From Burkholderia glumae LMG 2196 = ATCC 33617 (GTDB taxonomy: Bacteria; Pseudomonadota; Gammaproteobacteria; Burkholderiales; Burkholderiaceae), in assembly GCF_000960995.1 (NCBI RefSeq), contig NZ_CP009432.1:62001-126000 (forward strand): a stretch of 64,000 nucleotides of DNA, read 5' to 3'. Below, piece after piece: positions 35,283 to 44,009 of the stretch (positions are counted from its first letter, which is position 1; each line of letters begins with the position of its first letter). A model generated the notes under the pieces. It ran no database searches, had not been told where the DNA came from, and saw only the letters and a program-made list of their open reading frames with translations. The position numbers and the translations under genes are program-made.

Positions 35283-36553
35283 GCGGTCCTCCCGGCTTCT
35301 GCGAGACGTCTTGCGACCTGGTCATAGAACGACAGGGGCCGGCGAGCCACGCTCGCCGTCACCGATGGCACGGGGTGCCGTGCCTGCTGCTTACGCTGGT
35401 TTGCACGCCGATGACCGGGCAGCAGCGAGGTTCGTCGTCGGCCTTCTAGCACGGGATGAACCGCCAGCAGTTCACCGTCCTCGTAGATGCGGATCTCGTG
35501 CGCCAGACTGTGAACGTCGAGCACGCGCTTGCGCGTACGATCGGGCACGCTGTAGTAATTGCCACCGACCGAGACGAGACCTTCATGGCTCACGCGCCGT
35601 TCAAGCCGGATCACGCCGTTGAAGGTGCCGGGCGGCAACGCCTGCAGCGTAGGACGCTCCTCATTGAAGTGCTGAGCGACGACGCGGTGCGTCGTGCCGT
35701 GCACGCGGACATTGGCGACCGTGTCGAGCCACTCGCGCAGTTGGCGGTTCAGGTCGGCGAGGTTCTGGAAACGGCGCGCCAGGAAGAAGTCCTGCCGGAT
35801 GTATCGATACGGGCGCTCGATCTTGCCCTTGGTCTTGGCGCGATACGCCTTGCAGGCCCGCGGCGCGAAGCCGTAGTGCTGCGCAAACGCGACCAGCTTC
35901 GCGTTGTAGACGATGTGCCTCTCGACTTCGCTGAGCACGGCAGCCTTCATTCGGTCGTACAGAATCTCACGCGGAGCGCCGCCGAGGTGCTCGAACGCTT
36001 CCATGTGGCAGCGCAAGACGGTCTGCAGGTCCTGATGCTCGACGAAGCGTCCCCAGAGATAGCGGCTGTGCCCGAGTACAATCGAGAACAGCCAGATCGA
36101 ACGCCGCTGGCCGGGCGCGTCGTCGAACTCGACACTGAAGTGCGCGAAGTCCACTTGAGCCTGATGGCCGGCGGGCGTCTCAAAGCGTACCTCGAAGCCG
36201 CGCTGGCGGGGCGGCCGGACCTCCCGAACCAGGTCGCCCAGCGCCGTGCGACCGCCCGCGTAACCCATCGCCCGGACCTCACGCAGCAGACGCTCGACGC
36301 TCAATTCGGGAAACTCGCGTACGCGTTCGGTGATGTACTGGACGAACGGATCGACCACGCACGGTCGCGGCGTACGTGGACCGTAACGCGGCGCCTGAAC
36401 GCCATTCCTGATGTATTTGCGAACGGTCTTGCGGTCCATACCCAGTCGAGCGGCGATGGCCGAAATACTCAGCCCTTGCCGATGCAATTCCAGAATCGTC
36501 ATCACTTCCTCCAGCTCGACCACCGACACCCCCACGACGGATCTCCAGGGCAA
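35279..36553 (-). CDS. istA: IS21 transposase IstA
   Basis: 424 residues: HTH (HRQGLSISAIAARLGMDRKTVRKYI), rve catalytic core (GHQAQVDFAHFSVEF, FEHLGGAPREILYDRMK, KGKIERPYRYIRQ) and a C-terminal beta domain. An 11-bp perfect stem lies just upstream of its start (36573-36598). Confidence 0.92.
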   Translation of the reverse strand: MPWRSVVGVSVVELEEVMTILELHRQGLSISAIAARLGMDRKTVRKYIRNGVQAPRYGPRTPRPCVVDPFVQYITERVREFPELSVERLLREVRAMGYAGGRTALGDLVREVRPPRQRGFEVRFETPAGHQAQVDFAHFSVEFDDAPGQRRSIWLFSIVLGHSRYLWGRFVEHQDLQTVLRCHMEAFEHLGGAPREILYDRMKAAVLSEVERHIVYNAKLVAFAQHYGFAPRACKAYRAKTKGKIERPYRYIRQDFFLARRFQNLADLNRQLREWLDTVANVRVHGTTHRVVAQHFNEERPTLQALPPGTFNGVIRLERRVSHEGLVSVGGNYYSVPDRTRKRVLDVHSLAHEIRIYEDGELLAVHPVLEGRRRTSLLPGHRRANQRKQQARHPVPSVTASVARRPLSFYDQVARRLAEAGRTA

Positions 36554-36660
36554 TATGGTCAGCGATCGACAGGACGGCGCCGCTACCGCGGCGCCGTCAG
36601 ATAAAAAAACTGGGGAAAATTACTTCGACGAAAGTGGGGAGTATCTATCCGACGCTGACA

Positions 36661-36900
36661 GCGGATCGGGAGCTCGATGTCGGGCCGCCCGATCGGCCGC
36701 CTTCACGCGGGGTACGGTCGACCTGACGTTGCGCATTTCGCCGAAGCGCCCGGGCGGGCGCGGTGAGACGGGGGCCGAGCGCGTTCGCGAGCGCATCGAG
36801 CACAATCTGCTCGCCCGGTATCGGCGCACGCCGACGCGCGACGGCTAGACCGCGCTGCAGGGGAAGTTTGCTTCGGCCGACCTGGTTGACTGCTAGATCG
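36661..36900 (+). pseudogene. Recombinase fossil, accessory-ORF part (continuation of 33795-34348)
   Basis: Equivalent to 48452-48780: LTLRISPKRPGGRGETGAERVRERIE, LLARYRRTP, then an in-frame TAG (36846) and more decay. It joins 34348 directly when IS21 and one GCGGA are removed. Confidence 0.8.
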
Positions 36901-37083
36901 ATGATCTCATCAGGGCGACCGTACTCGCCGCTGATCTCCACTGCCGGAGATAGAGGCGCGCCGCGGTAAAACGGATAAAGCCGGCGCGCTAACTACCGCA
37001 AGCAGCATTTTGTCGAGGCGTCTTAGCCATCGCGTTACTCCGGGGCGGGAAGACGTCGTTCGGAAGGGAACGTGGTTGTACTG

Positions 37084-38322
37084 TCAGACATAGAAGCGTG
37101 AATAGTCCTTCGGATCGAGTGAGTTCGCCGCGGTTTGCACGATGTCGGCAAGGGAACCTTCAGGGGTGGGGGTTCCCGCCTTCATCAGGTCGATGCCGGC
37201 AAGCTGCTCACGCACCTCGTCCCAAGAATTTGGAATCTGCGTTTCCTTGCCCTGCCAGATGATATTCTGGTTCATGTCTGCAAAGGGACGGGCCACTTCT
37301 TCGTAGCGCTTGAAAGCCGTTTTGTAGTCGCCCCGCGCTTCAGCCAGTTCGCCAGCCAACACATATGCCATGACCATGGCGGCGCTGGTGCCCTGGCCAG
37401 TGAATGCGGTCGGACCGGCCGCAGCATCGCCGACGAGCGACACCCGACCCTTGGACCAAGTTGGCATCTTAATCTGCGACGCTGAATCGAAGTAGAAGTC
37501 TGAGGCTTTATCCATTTCATCGAGTAGCCGCGGTATCTCCCAAGCCATCTTGTCGCTCATGAGCCTGCGGACCATAGCCTTCTGCTCAGAAATGTCGCGG
37601 CTGTCGAACGTCTCGAATTCGCCGGCCATCAGGAAGATTCCGCGAGTCTCGTTATTGTCTCCATATTGCTGGATTCCACCAAAGAAACCGGGGCGCATAT
37701 GCCAATCCCACTTGCGATAGAGGCCGCGGTAATTGGGAATGGTGAATACGGAGATGTAGCGGTTCCAGAAATGCGCAAACTGCGACTCTTCGCCGAACAC
37801 TAGGTGACGGACGTTGGAATGAGTTCCGTCAGCGCCGATCACAAGATCGTATCGCTCCTTTTCGCCACTTTCAAATTCGACTTCCATGCCGTCGGTATTC
37901 TCGGTGAGCTTGGCGATGGAATTGCCGAATTTAAATGTAACCTTATTTTTTATTTTATTGTAGAGTATTCTGGCAAGATCGTCCCGCAGCACTTCGAGGT
38001 CTCCGGCAATGCCGCCACCCGCGCCAAAGTTGCGATCCATGGAGGCAACGAGTTTATCGTCATCGTCATAGAATGCGATTTCCTCCAGTTTGGTATCTGC
38101 TGCCTGCAAGTCTTCCAAGATACCCATCTTCTGAGAGATGTGAATGGCGGAACCACGGACGTCGATAGCGTAGCCGCCTGGGCGGATGGTAGGGTGGCGT
38201 TCAACTATAGTGGCGTCGAAGCCGTACCGATCGAGCCAATAAGCCAGTGCCGGACCGGCGGCGCTGGCGCCGGAGACCAGAATCTTCTTGTTAGTCAAGG
38301 CCGGAGTGTTAAGGTTACTCAT
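37084..38322 (-). CDS. FAD-dependent monooxygenase (PHBH/TetX superfamily)
   Basis: 412 residues, single-component class A flavoprotein monooxygenase. Visible are a modified GXGXXG at the N-terminus (LVSGASAAGPALAYWL), the DG motif (DLVIGADGTHSNVR) and the GD motif (GRVSLVGDAAAGPTAFTGQG). It would hydroxylate an aromatic or polyketide-like substrate with NAD(P)H. The nearest family shape is TetX and related antibiotic-modifying hydroxylases, but substrate specificity cannot be read from sequence. Lower GC than the neighbours suggests recent transfer. Confidence 0.85.
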   Translation of the reverse strand: MSNLNTPALTNKKILVSGASAAGPALAYWLDRYGFDATIVERHPTIRPGGYAIDVRGSAIHISQKMGILEDLQAADTKLEEIAFYDDDDKLVASMDRNFGAGGGIAGDLEVLRDDLARILYNKIKNKVTFKFGNSIAKLTENTDGMEVEFESGEKERYDLVIGADGTHSNVRHLVFGEESQFAHFWNRYISVFTIPNYRGLYRKWDWHMRPGFFGGIQQYGDNNETRGIFLMAGEFETFDSRDISEQKAMVRRLMSDKMAWEIPRLLDEMDKASDFYFDSASQIKMPTWSKGRVSLVGDAAAGPTAFTGQGTSAAMVMAYVLAGELAEARGDYKTAFKRYEEVARPFADMNQNIIWQGKETQIPNSWDEVREQLAGIDLMKAGTPTPEGSLADIVQTAANSLDPKDYSRFYV

Positions 38323-38644
38323 TTTATCTCCAATCAGATTGAATTCACCATCTGCAATAGCTGCTTACAGCGGGCGACAAGATCGTCATAACGCATCCAG
38401 ACAACTGGGAAACTCGTACTGCCAAAGGTATCTATCGTATTCCTGGCGGACCGCGTTCAGTTGCAGCAGTTAGGATATGCTAAGCGGCAGGCGGCGTCAT
38501 TGCGCAATCCGGCCATCATATAGTTCAATGCGGCATAAGCAGCGAATGATGGAGTATTGTGATGATGAAGTCGTAGATATATGTCTGATTAATTATCTTG
38601 ATAAGATACTGAATTTGACTATAAACTCGACAGCAAAGATGTGA
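38323..38644. other. Intergenic region between monooxygenase and Fur-like remnant
   Basis: No gene seen. An AT-rich inverted repeat TTATC-TT-GATAA lies near 38588-38599 and could be an operator. Confidence 0.35.
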
Positions 38645-38937
38645 GAACATGAACTGCAGGAGCTGTCACATTGTTATGGATCTCGGGGTTGCTGGTCCGC
38701 ACGGAAGGCGCGCAAGGCCGTGCTCTCTACGCGCTCAAGCCTGACCGGAAGGATGTTCAGAACGACATCATGCACTGCCACTGTGGCGCATGGTTGATTT
38801 TTAGCGAGGATCGGGTCTTACTCGAGCATCTCCGATCGCAGGCGAGCCAAGAAGGCTTCTATCTCGACGAGGAGCCAGCTTTCACCGTCACCGTGACGTG
38901 TCCGGAATGTCTGATGTCCCAAGGCAGAAGAGGATAG
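38645..38937 (+). pseudogene. Remnant of a Fur-family regulator
   Basis: The C-terminal half of a Fur-like protein is readable from about 38683 (GLLVRTEGAQGRALYALKP, MHCHCGAWLIF, TVTVTCPECL with CxC and CxxC metal sites). The HELQELS recognition-helix end lies just upstream in another frame, and the winged-helix N-terminus is missing. Confidence 0.45.
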
Positions 38938-39049
38938 GCGAGCTCGAACCGAGGTCGGTGAATTCGACAGCGGCTGGCCACTGATGTCCAGCGGCTGTCT
39001 CCCGATTTCTGTCAGGCTTCTATGCTCGGTGCACGACCGCATGCTGCAG

Positions 39050-39901
39050 TCAAGGCGAGACCTGATCGGCAAGCACGATGCCGCCGATGGCAGCAGACCG
39101 TGCGTTTACCATTCGATCGGCAAGGTATCGTGCTGGCGGCTTGCCTACCGCCTTGCGGAACATGGTGACGAACCCGCTGGCATTTTCATAGCCCAACTCC
39201 AGCGCCACCGTTTGCACGCTTTCACCTTTGGTCAAGCGTTGGAGTGCAAGGATCACATGCAGTTGCCGGCACCAGCGTCCGAAACTCATGCCGATTTCGT
39301 GCATCAGCAGTCGGCTCATGCTTCGTTCGCTCATGCCAATGCGGGTAGCCCAATCACCCTTCGAGGTTTTGTCCGTAGGATCGGTCAACAGCATTTCCGC
39401 GAGTCGGCGCAATCGAGGATCGCGCGGCATCGGCAAATGCAGGTCTTCCACCGGCGCCATCGCCAACTCATCCAGCAACACGGCAATCAGCCGGTCTTCC
39501 CGGCTCCCCAGCGGGTATAACTCGGGGAAGCAGGCCACCTTCAGAAGCAGTTCGCGCAGCAATGGCGAGACGGAGATCGTACAGCAGGATTTCGGAAGAT
39601 CCGGTGCGGCGTCAGGCTCCACGAATAGGCAATGACACTCCGTTTCGCCCGATCCGCGTGCCGCATGGGGCAAGTCTCCAGGTATCCATACCGCGCATTG
39701 CGGCGGCACGATCCAGACGCCGTCTTCAATTTCGCAGTTGAGAATGCCGCGCACGGAGTAAAGCAGTTGCGCCCGCCGATGCCGATGCTTCGCATGTTCC
39801 CAGTCCTTCGTCACCGTCATGGCGCTCAGCGCGACAACGGGCCGGGGGACGTTGTCCACGTCCTTGGACACAATCAAATCGGTGATGGCAATGCTTGACA
39901 T
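39050..39901 (-). CDS. AraC-family transcriptional regulator
   Basis: 283 residues from ATG 39901. Cupin sensor domain first (HRHRRAQLLYSVRGILNCEI, PPQCAVWIPGDLPH), then the AraC HTH pair (WATRIGMSERSMSRLLMHEIG, VQTVALELGYENASGFVTMFRKAVG). Resembles the NimR/AraC_6 type that often controls adjacent efflux or oxidoreductase genes; no such target is left next to it. Confidence 0.87.
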   Translation of the reverse strand: MSSIAITDLIVSKDVDNVPRPVVALSAMTVTKDWEHAKHRHRRAQLLYSVRGILNCEIEDGVWIVPPQCAVWIPGDLPHAARGSGETECHCLFVEPDAAPDLPKSCCTISVSPLLRELLLKVACFPELYPLGSREDRLIAVLLDELAMAPVEDLHLPMPRDPRLRRLAEMLLTDPTDKTSKGDWATRIGMSERSMSRLLMHEIGMSFGRWCRQLHVILALQRLTKGESVQTVALELGYENASGFVTMFRKAVGKPPARYLADRMVNARSAAIGGIVLADQVSP

Positions 39902-40127
39902 GATGCGTATCAGACCTCCGGTCAAAGACTAGGCGGTGGCCTAATTGAAAAATATTATGGCTGAATTGTGCAGTGACGTCGAGATATTCCGTCGGTATCG
40001 TGTGCTTGACCATGCTGGTCGTTCTGCTTAACGGGCCATTGCGCTTCCGACCTGCAGAGGTATCCCGTTGCCTTGATGAGGTGGGGTTGCCAGCTTTTCC
40101 CCTTTAGGTCCCGAAGGAGTATTCGGC

Positions 40128-40547
40128 ATGTTGATTGATGCCTCGAAGTTCCCCGTGGTCTGGATGCGACTGAACTCGCCGGGCACCGACGCCGCCGCCT
40201 CGCCTTTCACCGAGTTCGAGGTATTGCTCGCGCGAAAGGAAGTCTTTGTTTTGCTCAACGAAGAGGGTCTTGATAAAGGAAGGCAAGAAGAGCACGAACA
40301 TCCGCCGGAAGAAATGAAACAAACCTCGCTGTGGATGAAACGCCACAAGAGCGCATTGCGGGCCTTCGTCAGGGCAGGGATTTACATCGAACCGAATACC
40401 GCCAAGCGGCTGGCGACCAAGGCATTTGCCCTGATGTATGAGAAATTTTGGGGCTTCCCCATGCTGACGGTTGCGACGAGAGACGAGGCACTGGCTCTGG
40501 CGCGGATCTTGTTGCCAGACGCGCAAACGGATGCAGGGTCGCACTAG
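40128..40547 (+). CDS. Conserved-looking hypothetical protein (139 aa)
   Basis: Good AAGGAG ribosome-binding site. Alpha/beta composition; residues 15-60 (WMRLNSPGTD, FEVLLARKEVFVLLNEEG) and the helix FVRAGIYIEPNTAKRLATKA resemble a small STAS/SpoIIAA-like fold. No function assigned. Confidence 0.6.
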   Translation: MLIDASKFPVVWMRLNSPGTDAAASPFTEFEVLLARKEVFVLLNEEGLDKGRQEEHEHPPEEMKQTSLWMKRHKSALRAFVRAGIYIEPNTAKRLATKAFALMYEKFWGFPMLTVATRDEALALARILLPDAQTDAGSH

Positions 40548-40603
40548 TCCCGAGAGGGGCGCACGGCTTCTATCCGATCCGGCGACTCCCGGCATGGGTA
40601 ATG

Positions 40604-41019
40604 TGTAGAAGTCGCGACCTGATCTGACAGTTACCCGTTCCGACGGTGCGTGACTGTCAGATCAGATTCAGGTGGCTCACTTTCTCCTTCCACACCTCCT
40701 TGCCCGCAATGAGCGTCTGCAGAGGCGTGCGACCGCAGCACATCTTACCCTGATGGGTTCGCTCGCCGTTGTAATACGCCAGCCAAGTATCGAGATCGGC
40801 CTGTAGTTCCTCGAGCGACAGATACAGTTTGCGGCGGAACGCAACCTGATAAAACTCCTGCAAAATGGTTTTGTGGAACCGCTCGCAGATGCCATTGGTC
40901 TGCGGATGTCGCGCCTTGGTTTTGGTGTGCTCGATGTCGTTCAGCGCCAGGTACAGCTGATAATCGTGCGATTCCGGCTTGCCGCAATACTCCGTGCCTC
41001 GATCGGTCAGCATGCGGAT
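40604..41019 (-). mobile_element. IS481-family element, partial
   Basis: Starts with the same TGTAGAAGTCGCGACC-type end as 44010-45224 and encodes the transposase C-terminus (MLTDRGTEYCGKPESHDYQL to KEKVSHLNLI). It is interrupted at 41019 by an IS3 element; eight more bases (42355-42362) follow that element before the next IS3. Confidence 0.85.
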
Positions 41020-41083
41020 TGGAGCAGCCCCCTGAAACACCGGACACAGTCACCCACTTACAATAACGGGTAGGCATAAGACC

Positions 41084-41479
41084 GTGTTTTTGACTCACAC
41101 CAGGCAGGAAGTGATGGACGTGTTGACGGGCCCGGAGCGTCGGCGGCGCTGGACGGCAGAGCAAAAGCTGGCGATGGTTCGCGAGAGTTTCGAGCCGGGG
41201 AAATCGGTTTCGATGGTAGCGCGCCAGCACGGCGTGAATCCGAACCAGCTCTTTCACTGGCGCAAGCTTTACCAGGATGGAAGCCTGTCGGCGGTCAAGG
41301 CTGGCGAGGAAGTGGTTCCGGCCTCGGAGCTGGCCGACGCGCTCAAACAGATTCGCGAGCTGCAGCGCATGCTCGGCAAGAAGACGATGGAGAACGAGAT
41401 TCTTCGCGAGGCTGTCGAATACGGCCGGGCAAAAAAATGGATAGCGCACTCGCCATCGTTGCCGGAGGACAGCCAGTGA
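41084..41479 (+). CDS. IS3-family (IS2 group) OrfA
   Basis: HTH protein (WTAEQKLAMVRESFEPGKSV, QLFHWRKLYQDG) with a C-terminal zipper. A slippery AAAAAAA at 41431-41437 precedes the overlap with OrfB. Confidence 0.88.
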   Translation: MFLTHTRQEVMDVLTGPERRRRWTAEQKLAMVRESFEPGKSVSMVARQHGVNPNQLFHWRKLYQDGSLSAVKAGEEVVPASELADALKQIRELQRMLGKKTMENEILREAVEYGRAKKWIAHSPSLPEDSQ

Positions 41480-42318
41480 AACTGGTCTGCGAAGTCCTCG
41501 GCGTGTCGCGCTCGAACGTATCGGCACGCAGGTCACGCGAGGCGACTTGGCGCGACGCACGGCAGTCCAGAGCGACCCACGATGCACCAGTCGTCGAAGC
41601 CATTCAGCGGGTGATCAGCGAGCTGCCCAGCTACGGCTATCGACGCGTATGGGGAGCGTTGCGCCGCGAGCGCATTGCAGCGGGACAGGCACCGCTGAAC
41701 GCCAAGCGCATTTACCGCGTAATGCGCATGCATGGCCTGCTGATGCAACGCAGAGCGACACCGGTTCGGCCGCAGCGCCGTCACGATGGCAAGGTTGCGG
41801 TGGAGCGCAGCAATCAACGGTGGTGTTCCGACGGCTTCGAGTTTCGCTGCGACAACGGCGAGCCGTTGCGCGTGACGTTCGCACTCGACTGCTGCGACCG
41901 CGAAGCGATGAGCTGGGCGGCCACGACGGCCGGCCATAGCGGCGACATCGTGCGCGACGTGATGCTGGCTGCGGTGGAAAGCCGGTTTGGGGATGTGCTG
42001 CATACCGAGTCCGAAATCGAGTGGCTGAGCGACAACGGCTCGGGCTATACGGCCGAGGAGACGCGTCAGTTTGCGGCGCTGCTCGGCCTGAAGCCGTTGA
42101 CCACGCCGGTGTGCAGCCCGCAGAGCAACGGCATGGCGGAAAGCTTCGTGAAGACCATGAAGCGCGATTACGTCGCTATCATGCCGAAGCCGGACGCAGC
42201 GACCGCGGCCAGGAATCTGGCCATCGCATTCGAGCACTACAACGAAAAGCATCCCCATAGCGCGTTGAAGTACCGCTCGCCTCGCGAGTTTCGACGTTCG
42301 ACGGATTCAGCAACCTAA
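41437..42318 (+). CDS. IS3-family (IS2 group) OrfB transposase
   Basis: rve integrase fold; DDE residues in CSDGFEFRC, WLSDNGSGYTAEE and MAESFVKTMKRDY. Produced as an OrfAB fusion by -1 frameshifting. Confidence 0.88.
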   Translation: MDSALAIVAGGQPVKLVCEVLGVSRSNVSARRSREATWRDARQSRATHDAPVVEAIQRVISELPSYGYRRVWGALRRERIAAGQAPLNAKRIYRVMRMHGLLMQRRATPVRPQRRHDGKVAVERSNQRWCSDGFEFRCDNGEPLRVTFALDCCDREAMSWAATTAGHSGDIVRDVMLAAVESRFGDVLHTESEIEWLSDNGSGYTAEETRQFAALLGLKPLTTPVCSPQSNGMAESFVKTMKRDYVAIMPKPDAATAARNLAIAFEHYNEKHPHSALKYRSPREFRRSTDSAT

Positions 42319-42426
42319 GTGGGTGCCGTGTCCTGAGTTACGGGGGCAACTCCACGGATCACTGGGCTGGCCCCCTCGAAAGCCGGACACGAGGTAACGC
42401 TTAAATGATGAGGTAGTCTTACGCCT

Positions 42427-42822
42427 ATGTTTAAGCCCAGTCACAACGTCGAACCCGTCGAGGTTCTGACCCAGCCCGAGCAACGTCGCCGGCGTTCCGT
42501 CGACGAGAAGCTCGCCATCGTGCGCGAGACCTTCGAGCCCGGCGCCACCGTTTCCGGGGTTGCCCGTCGTCATCAGGTCAATGCCAACCAGGTCTTCGCC
42601 TGGCGCAAGCTCTATCAGGACGGCAGCCTCTCGGCAGTCAGTGCCGGCGAGCAGGTGGTGCCGGCCTCGGACCTGAACGAGGCCTTGAAGCAGATTCGCG
42701 AGTTGCAGCGGCTGCTGGGCAAGAAGACGATGGAAGTGGAAATTCTTCGTGAGGCCGTGGAGTACGGTCGAGCAAAAAAATTGATTGCGCGCTCACCCTT
42801 GCTGCCGGGGGACGACCGTTGA
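42427..42822 (+). CDS. IS3-family (IS2 group) OrfA
   Basis: HTH protein (RRRSVDEKLAIVRETFEPGA, QVFAWRKLYQDGSLS) ending near a slippery AAAAAAA (42774-42780). Confidence 0.88.
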   Translation: MFKPSHNVEPVEVLTQPEQRRRRSVDEKLAIVRETFEPGATVSGVARRHQVNANQVFAWRKLYQDGSLSAVSAGEQVVPASDLNEALKQIRELQRLLGKKTMEVEILREAVEYGRAKKLIARSPLLPGDDR

Positions 42823-43664
42823 AGACGGTCTGCGATGTCCTTGGTGTGTCGCGCTCGAATCTCACGGTCAAGTTGAATCGCACCGCCGAATGGGTCGACC
42901 GGCGCAAGACGCCCGCGCTGGACGACATGCCGCTCGTCAACGAACTGCAGGCGTTGGTTGGCGAGTTGCCCACCTACGGCTACCGGCGCGTCTGGGCATT
43001 GCTCCGGCGAAGCCGGGACGCGCTGGGCCAGGCGCGTGTCAACGTCAAGCGGGTGTACCGCGTCATGCATCGCCACGGGCTGCTGCTCGAACGCCGACGT
43101 CACGCGGCGTCCACGCGTCGACACGAGGGCAAGGTTGCCGTGGACAAAAGCAATGTGCGCTGGTGCTCGGATGGATTCGAATTCCGCTGCGACGACGGCG
43201 TGCCGTTGCGCGTGGTCTTCGCGCTCGACTGTTGCGACCGGGAGGCCATGAGCTGGGCCGCGAGCACGGGCGGCTACACCGGCGACATGGTTCGCGACGT
43301 GATGCTTCAGGCCGTCGAAAACCGCTTCGCCGGCAAGCTGAAAGCGGACAATGAAATCGAATGGCTGAGCGACAACGGCTCCTGCTACATTGCCGACGAG
43401 ACGCAGACGTTCTCGAGAGAAATCGGTCTGACGCCGGTTACGACACCGGTCCGGAGTCCGCGGAGCAACGGGATGGCCGAAAGCTTCGTGAAGACGATGA
43501 AGCGTGATTACGTGTCGTGGATGCCCAAGCCCGACGCGAGGACGGCACTGCAGAATCTGGCCATCGCTTTCGACCACTACAACGAGTCGCATCCGCACAG
43601 CGCCTTGAAATACCACTCGCCACGCGAGTTTCGCCAGCGAGCCAGTTCTCCAACTCAAGCGTGA
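42819..43664 (+). CDS. IS3-family (IS2 group) OrfB transposase
   Basis: 281 residues with the DDE motifs CSDGFEFRC, WLSDNGSCYIADE and MAESFVKTMKRDY. Expressed with OrfA by frameshifting. Confidence 0.88.
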   Translation: MKTVCDVLGVSRSNLTVKLNRTAEWVDRRKTPALDDMPLVNELQALVGELPTYGYRRVWALLRRSRDALGQARVNVKRVYRVMHRHGLLLERRRHAASTRRHEGKVAVDKSNVRWCSDGFEFRCDDGVPLRVVFALDCCDREAMSWAASTGGYTGDMVRDVMLQAVENRFAGKLKADNEIEWLSDNGSCYIADETQTFSREIGLTPVTTPVRSPRSNGMAESFVKTMKRDYVSWMPKPDARTALQNLAIAFDHYNESHPHSALKYHSPREFRQRASSPTQA

Positions 43665-43695
43665 CCGAGTGTCCGGTTATGCGGGGGCAAGTCCA

Positions 43696-43950
43696 ATGCA
43701 GCAAACCTTAACCCAGCTCAAGTCCCTGAAGCTCGACGGCATGGCCCGCGCGTTCGAGGAACAAGCGGCGTTGACCGCCAGCACCAGCCTATCGTTCGAA
43801 GAGCGCTTCGGCATGGTCGTCGAACGCGAGCTCGCCTGGCGCGATACTCGGCGGCTCGAACGGCTGCTGAAGTCTGCGAAACTCAAGAATCCCCAGGCCT
43901 GCATCGAGGACATCGAATACCGGCAGAGTCGCGGCATCGACAAGAGCGTC
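43696..43950 (+). pseudogene. 5' fragment of a second IS21-type istB
   Basis: MQQTLTQLKSLKLDGMARAF...SRGIDKSV is the N-terminal helix bundle of an IstB different from the one at 34416. It is cut before the Walker A region, near 43950. Confidence 0.75.
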
Positions 43951-44009
43951 CGAAACACCGCGACCCTCCGATCCTCAACTTGGCGTCTACGGTCCAACCA
44001 CCTTTGAGC
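43951..44009 (-). pseudogene. Distal piece of an interrupted small membrane-protein gene
   Basis: Encodes RWLDRRRQVEDRRVAVFRTL on the minus strand, continuing the frame of 45225-45312 once the IS481 and one target copy are removed. It is then cut by the istB fragment. Confidence 0.55.

Larger units (their letters stand above)
34349..36660 (-). mobile_element. IS21-family element, complete
   Basis: 2312 bp with terminal TGTCA(A/G)CGTCGGA repeats and internal end repeats (TTCCCCA blocks). The 5-bp target duplication GCGGA is present on both sides (34344-34348 and 36661-36665), so this is a clean insertion into the recombinase fossil. Confidence 0.92.
41020..42354 (+). mobile_element. IS3-family element (IS2 group), complete
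   Basis: 1335 bp with TGGAG...CTCCA ends and related inner repeats (GGACAC, CACCCACTTA). Target duplication CGGAT on both sides, inside the IS481 fragment. Confidence 0.9.
42363..43695 (+). mobile_element. Second IS3-family (IS2 group) element
   Basis: Related to but distinct from the element at 41020. TGGGCTGGCCCCC at the left and GGGGGCAAGTCCA at the right. The flanks do not match (ATCAC versus ATGCA), so it sits on a rearranged junction between IS481 and an IS21 fragment. Confidence 0.85.

Noticed and set aside
36573..36598. GC-rich perfect hairpin before istA as a terminator
   Set aside because: Neither strand has a T tract after the stem; it lies in the IS21 end region and is better read as part of the element.
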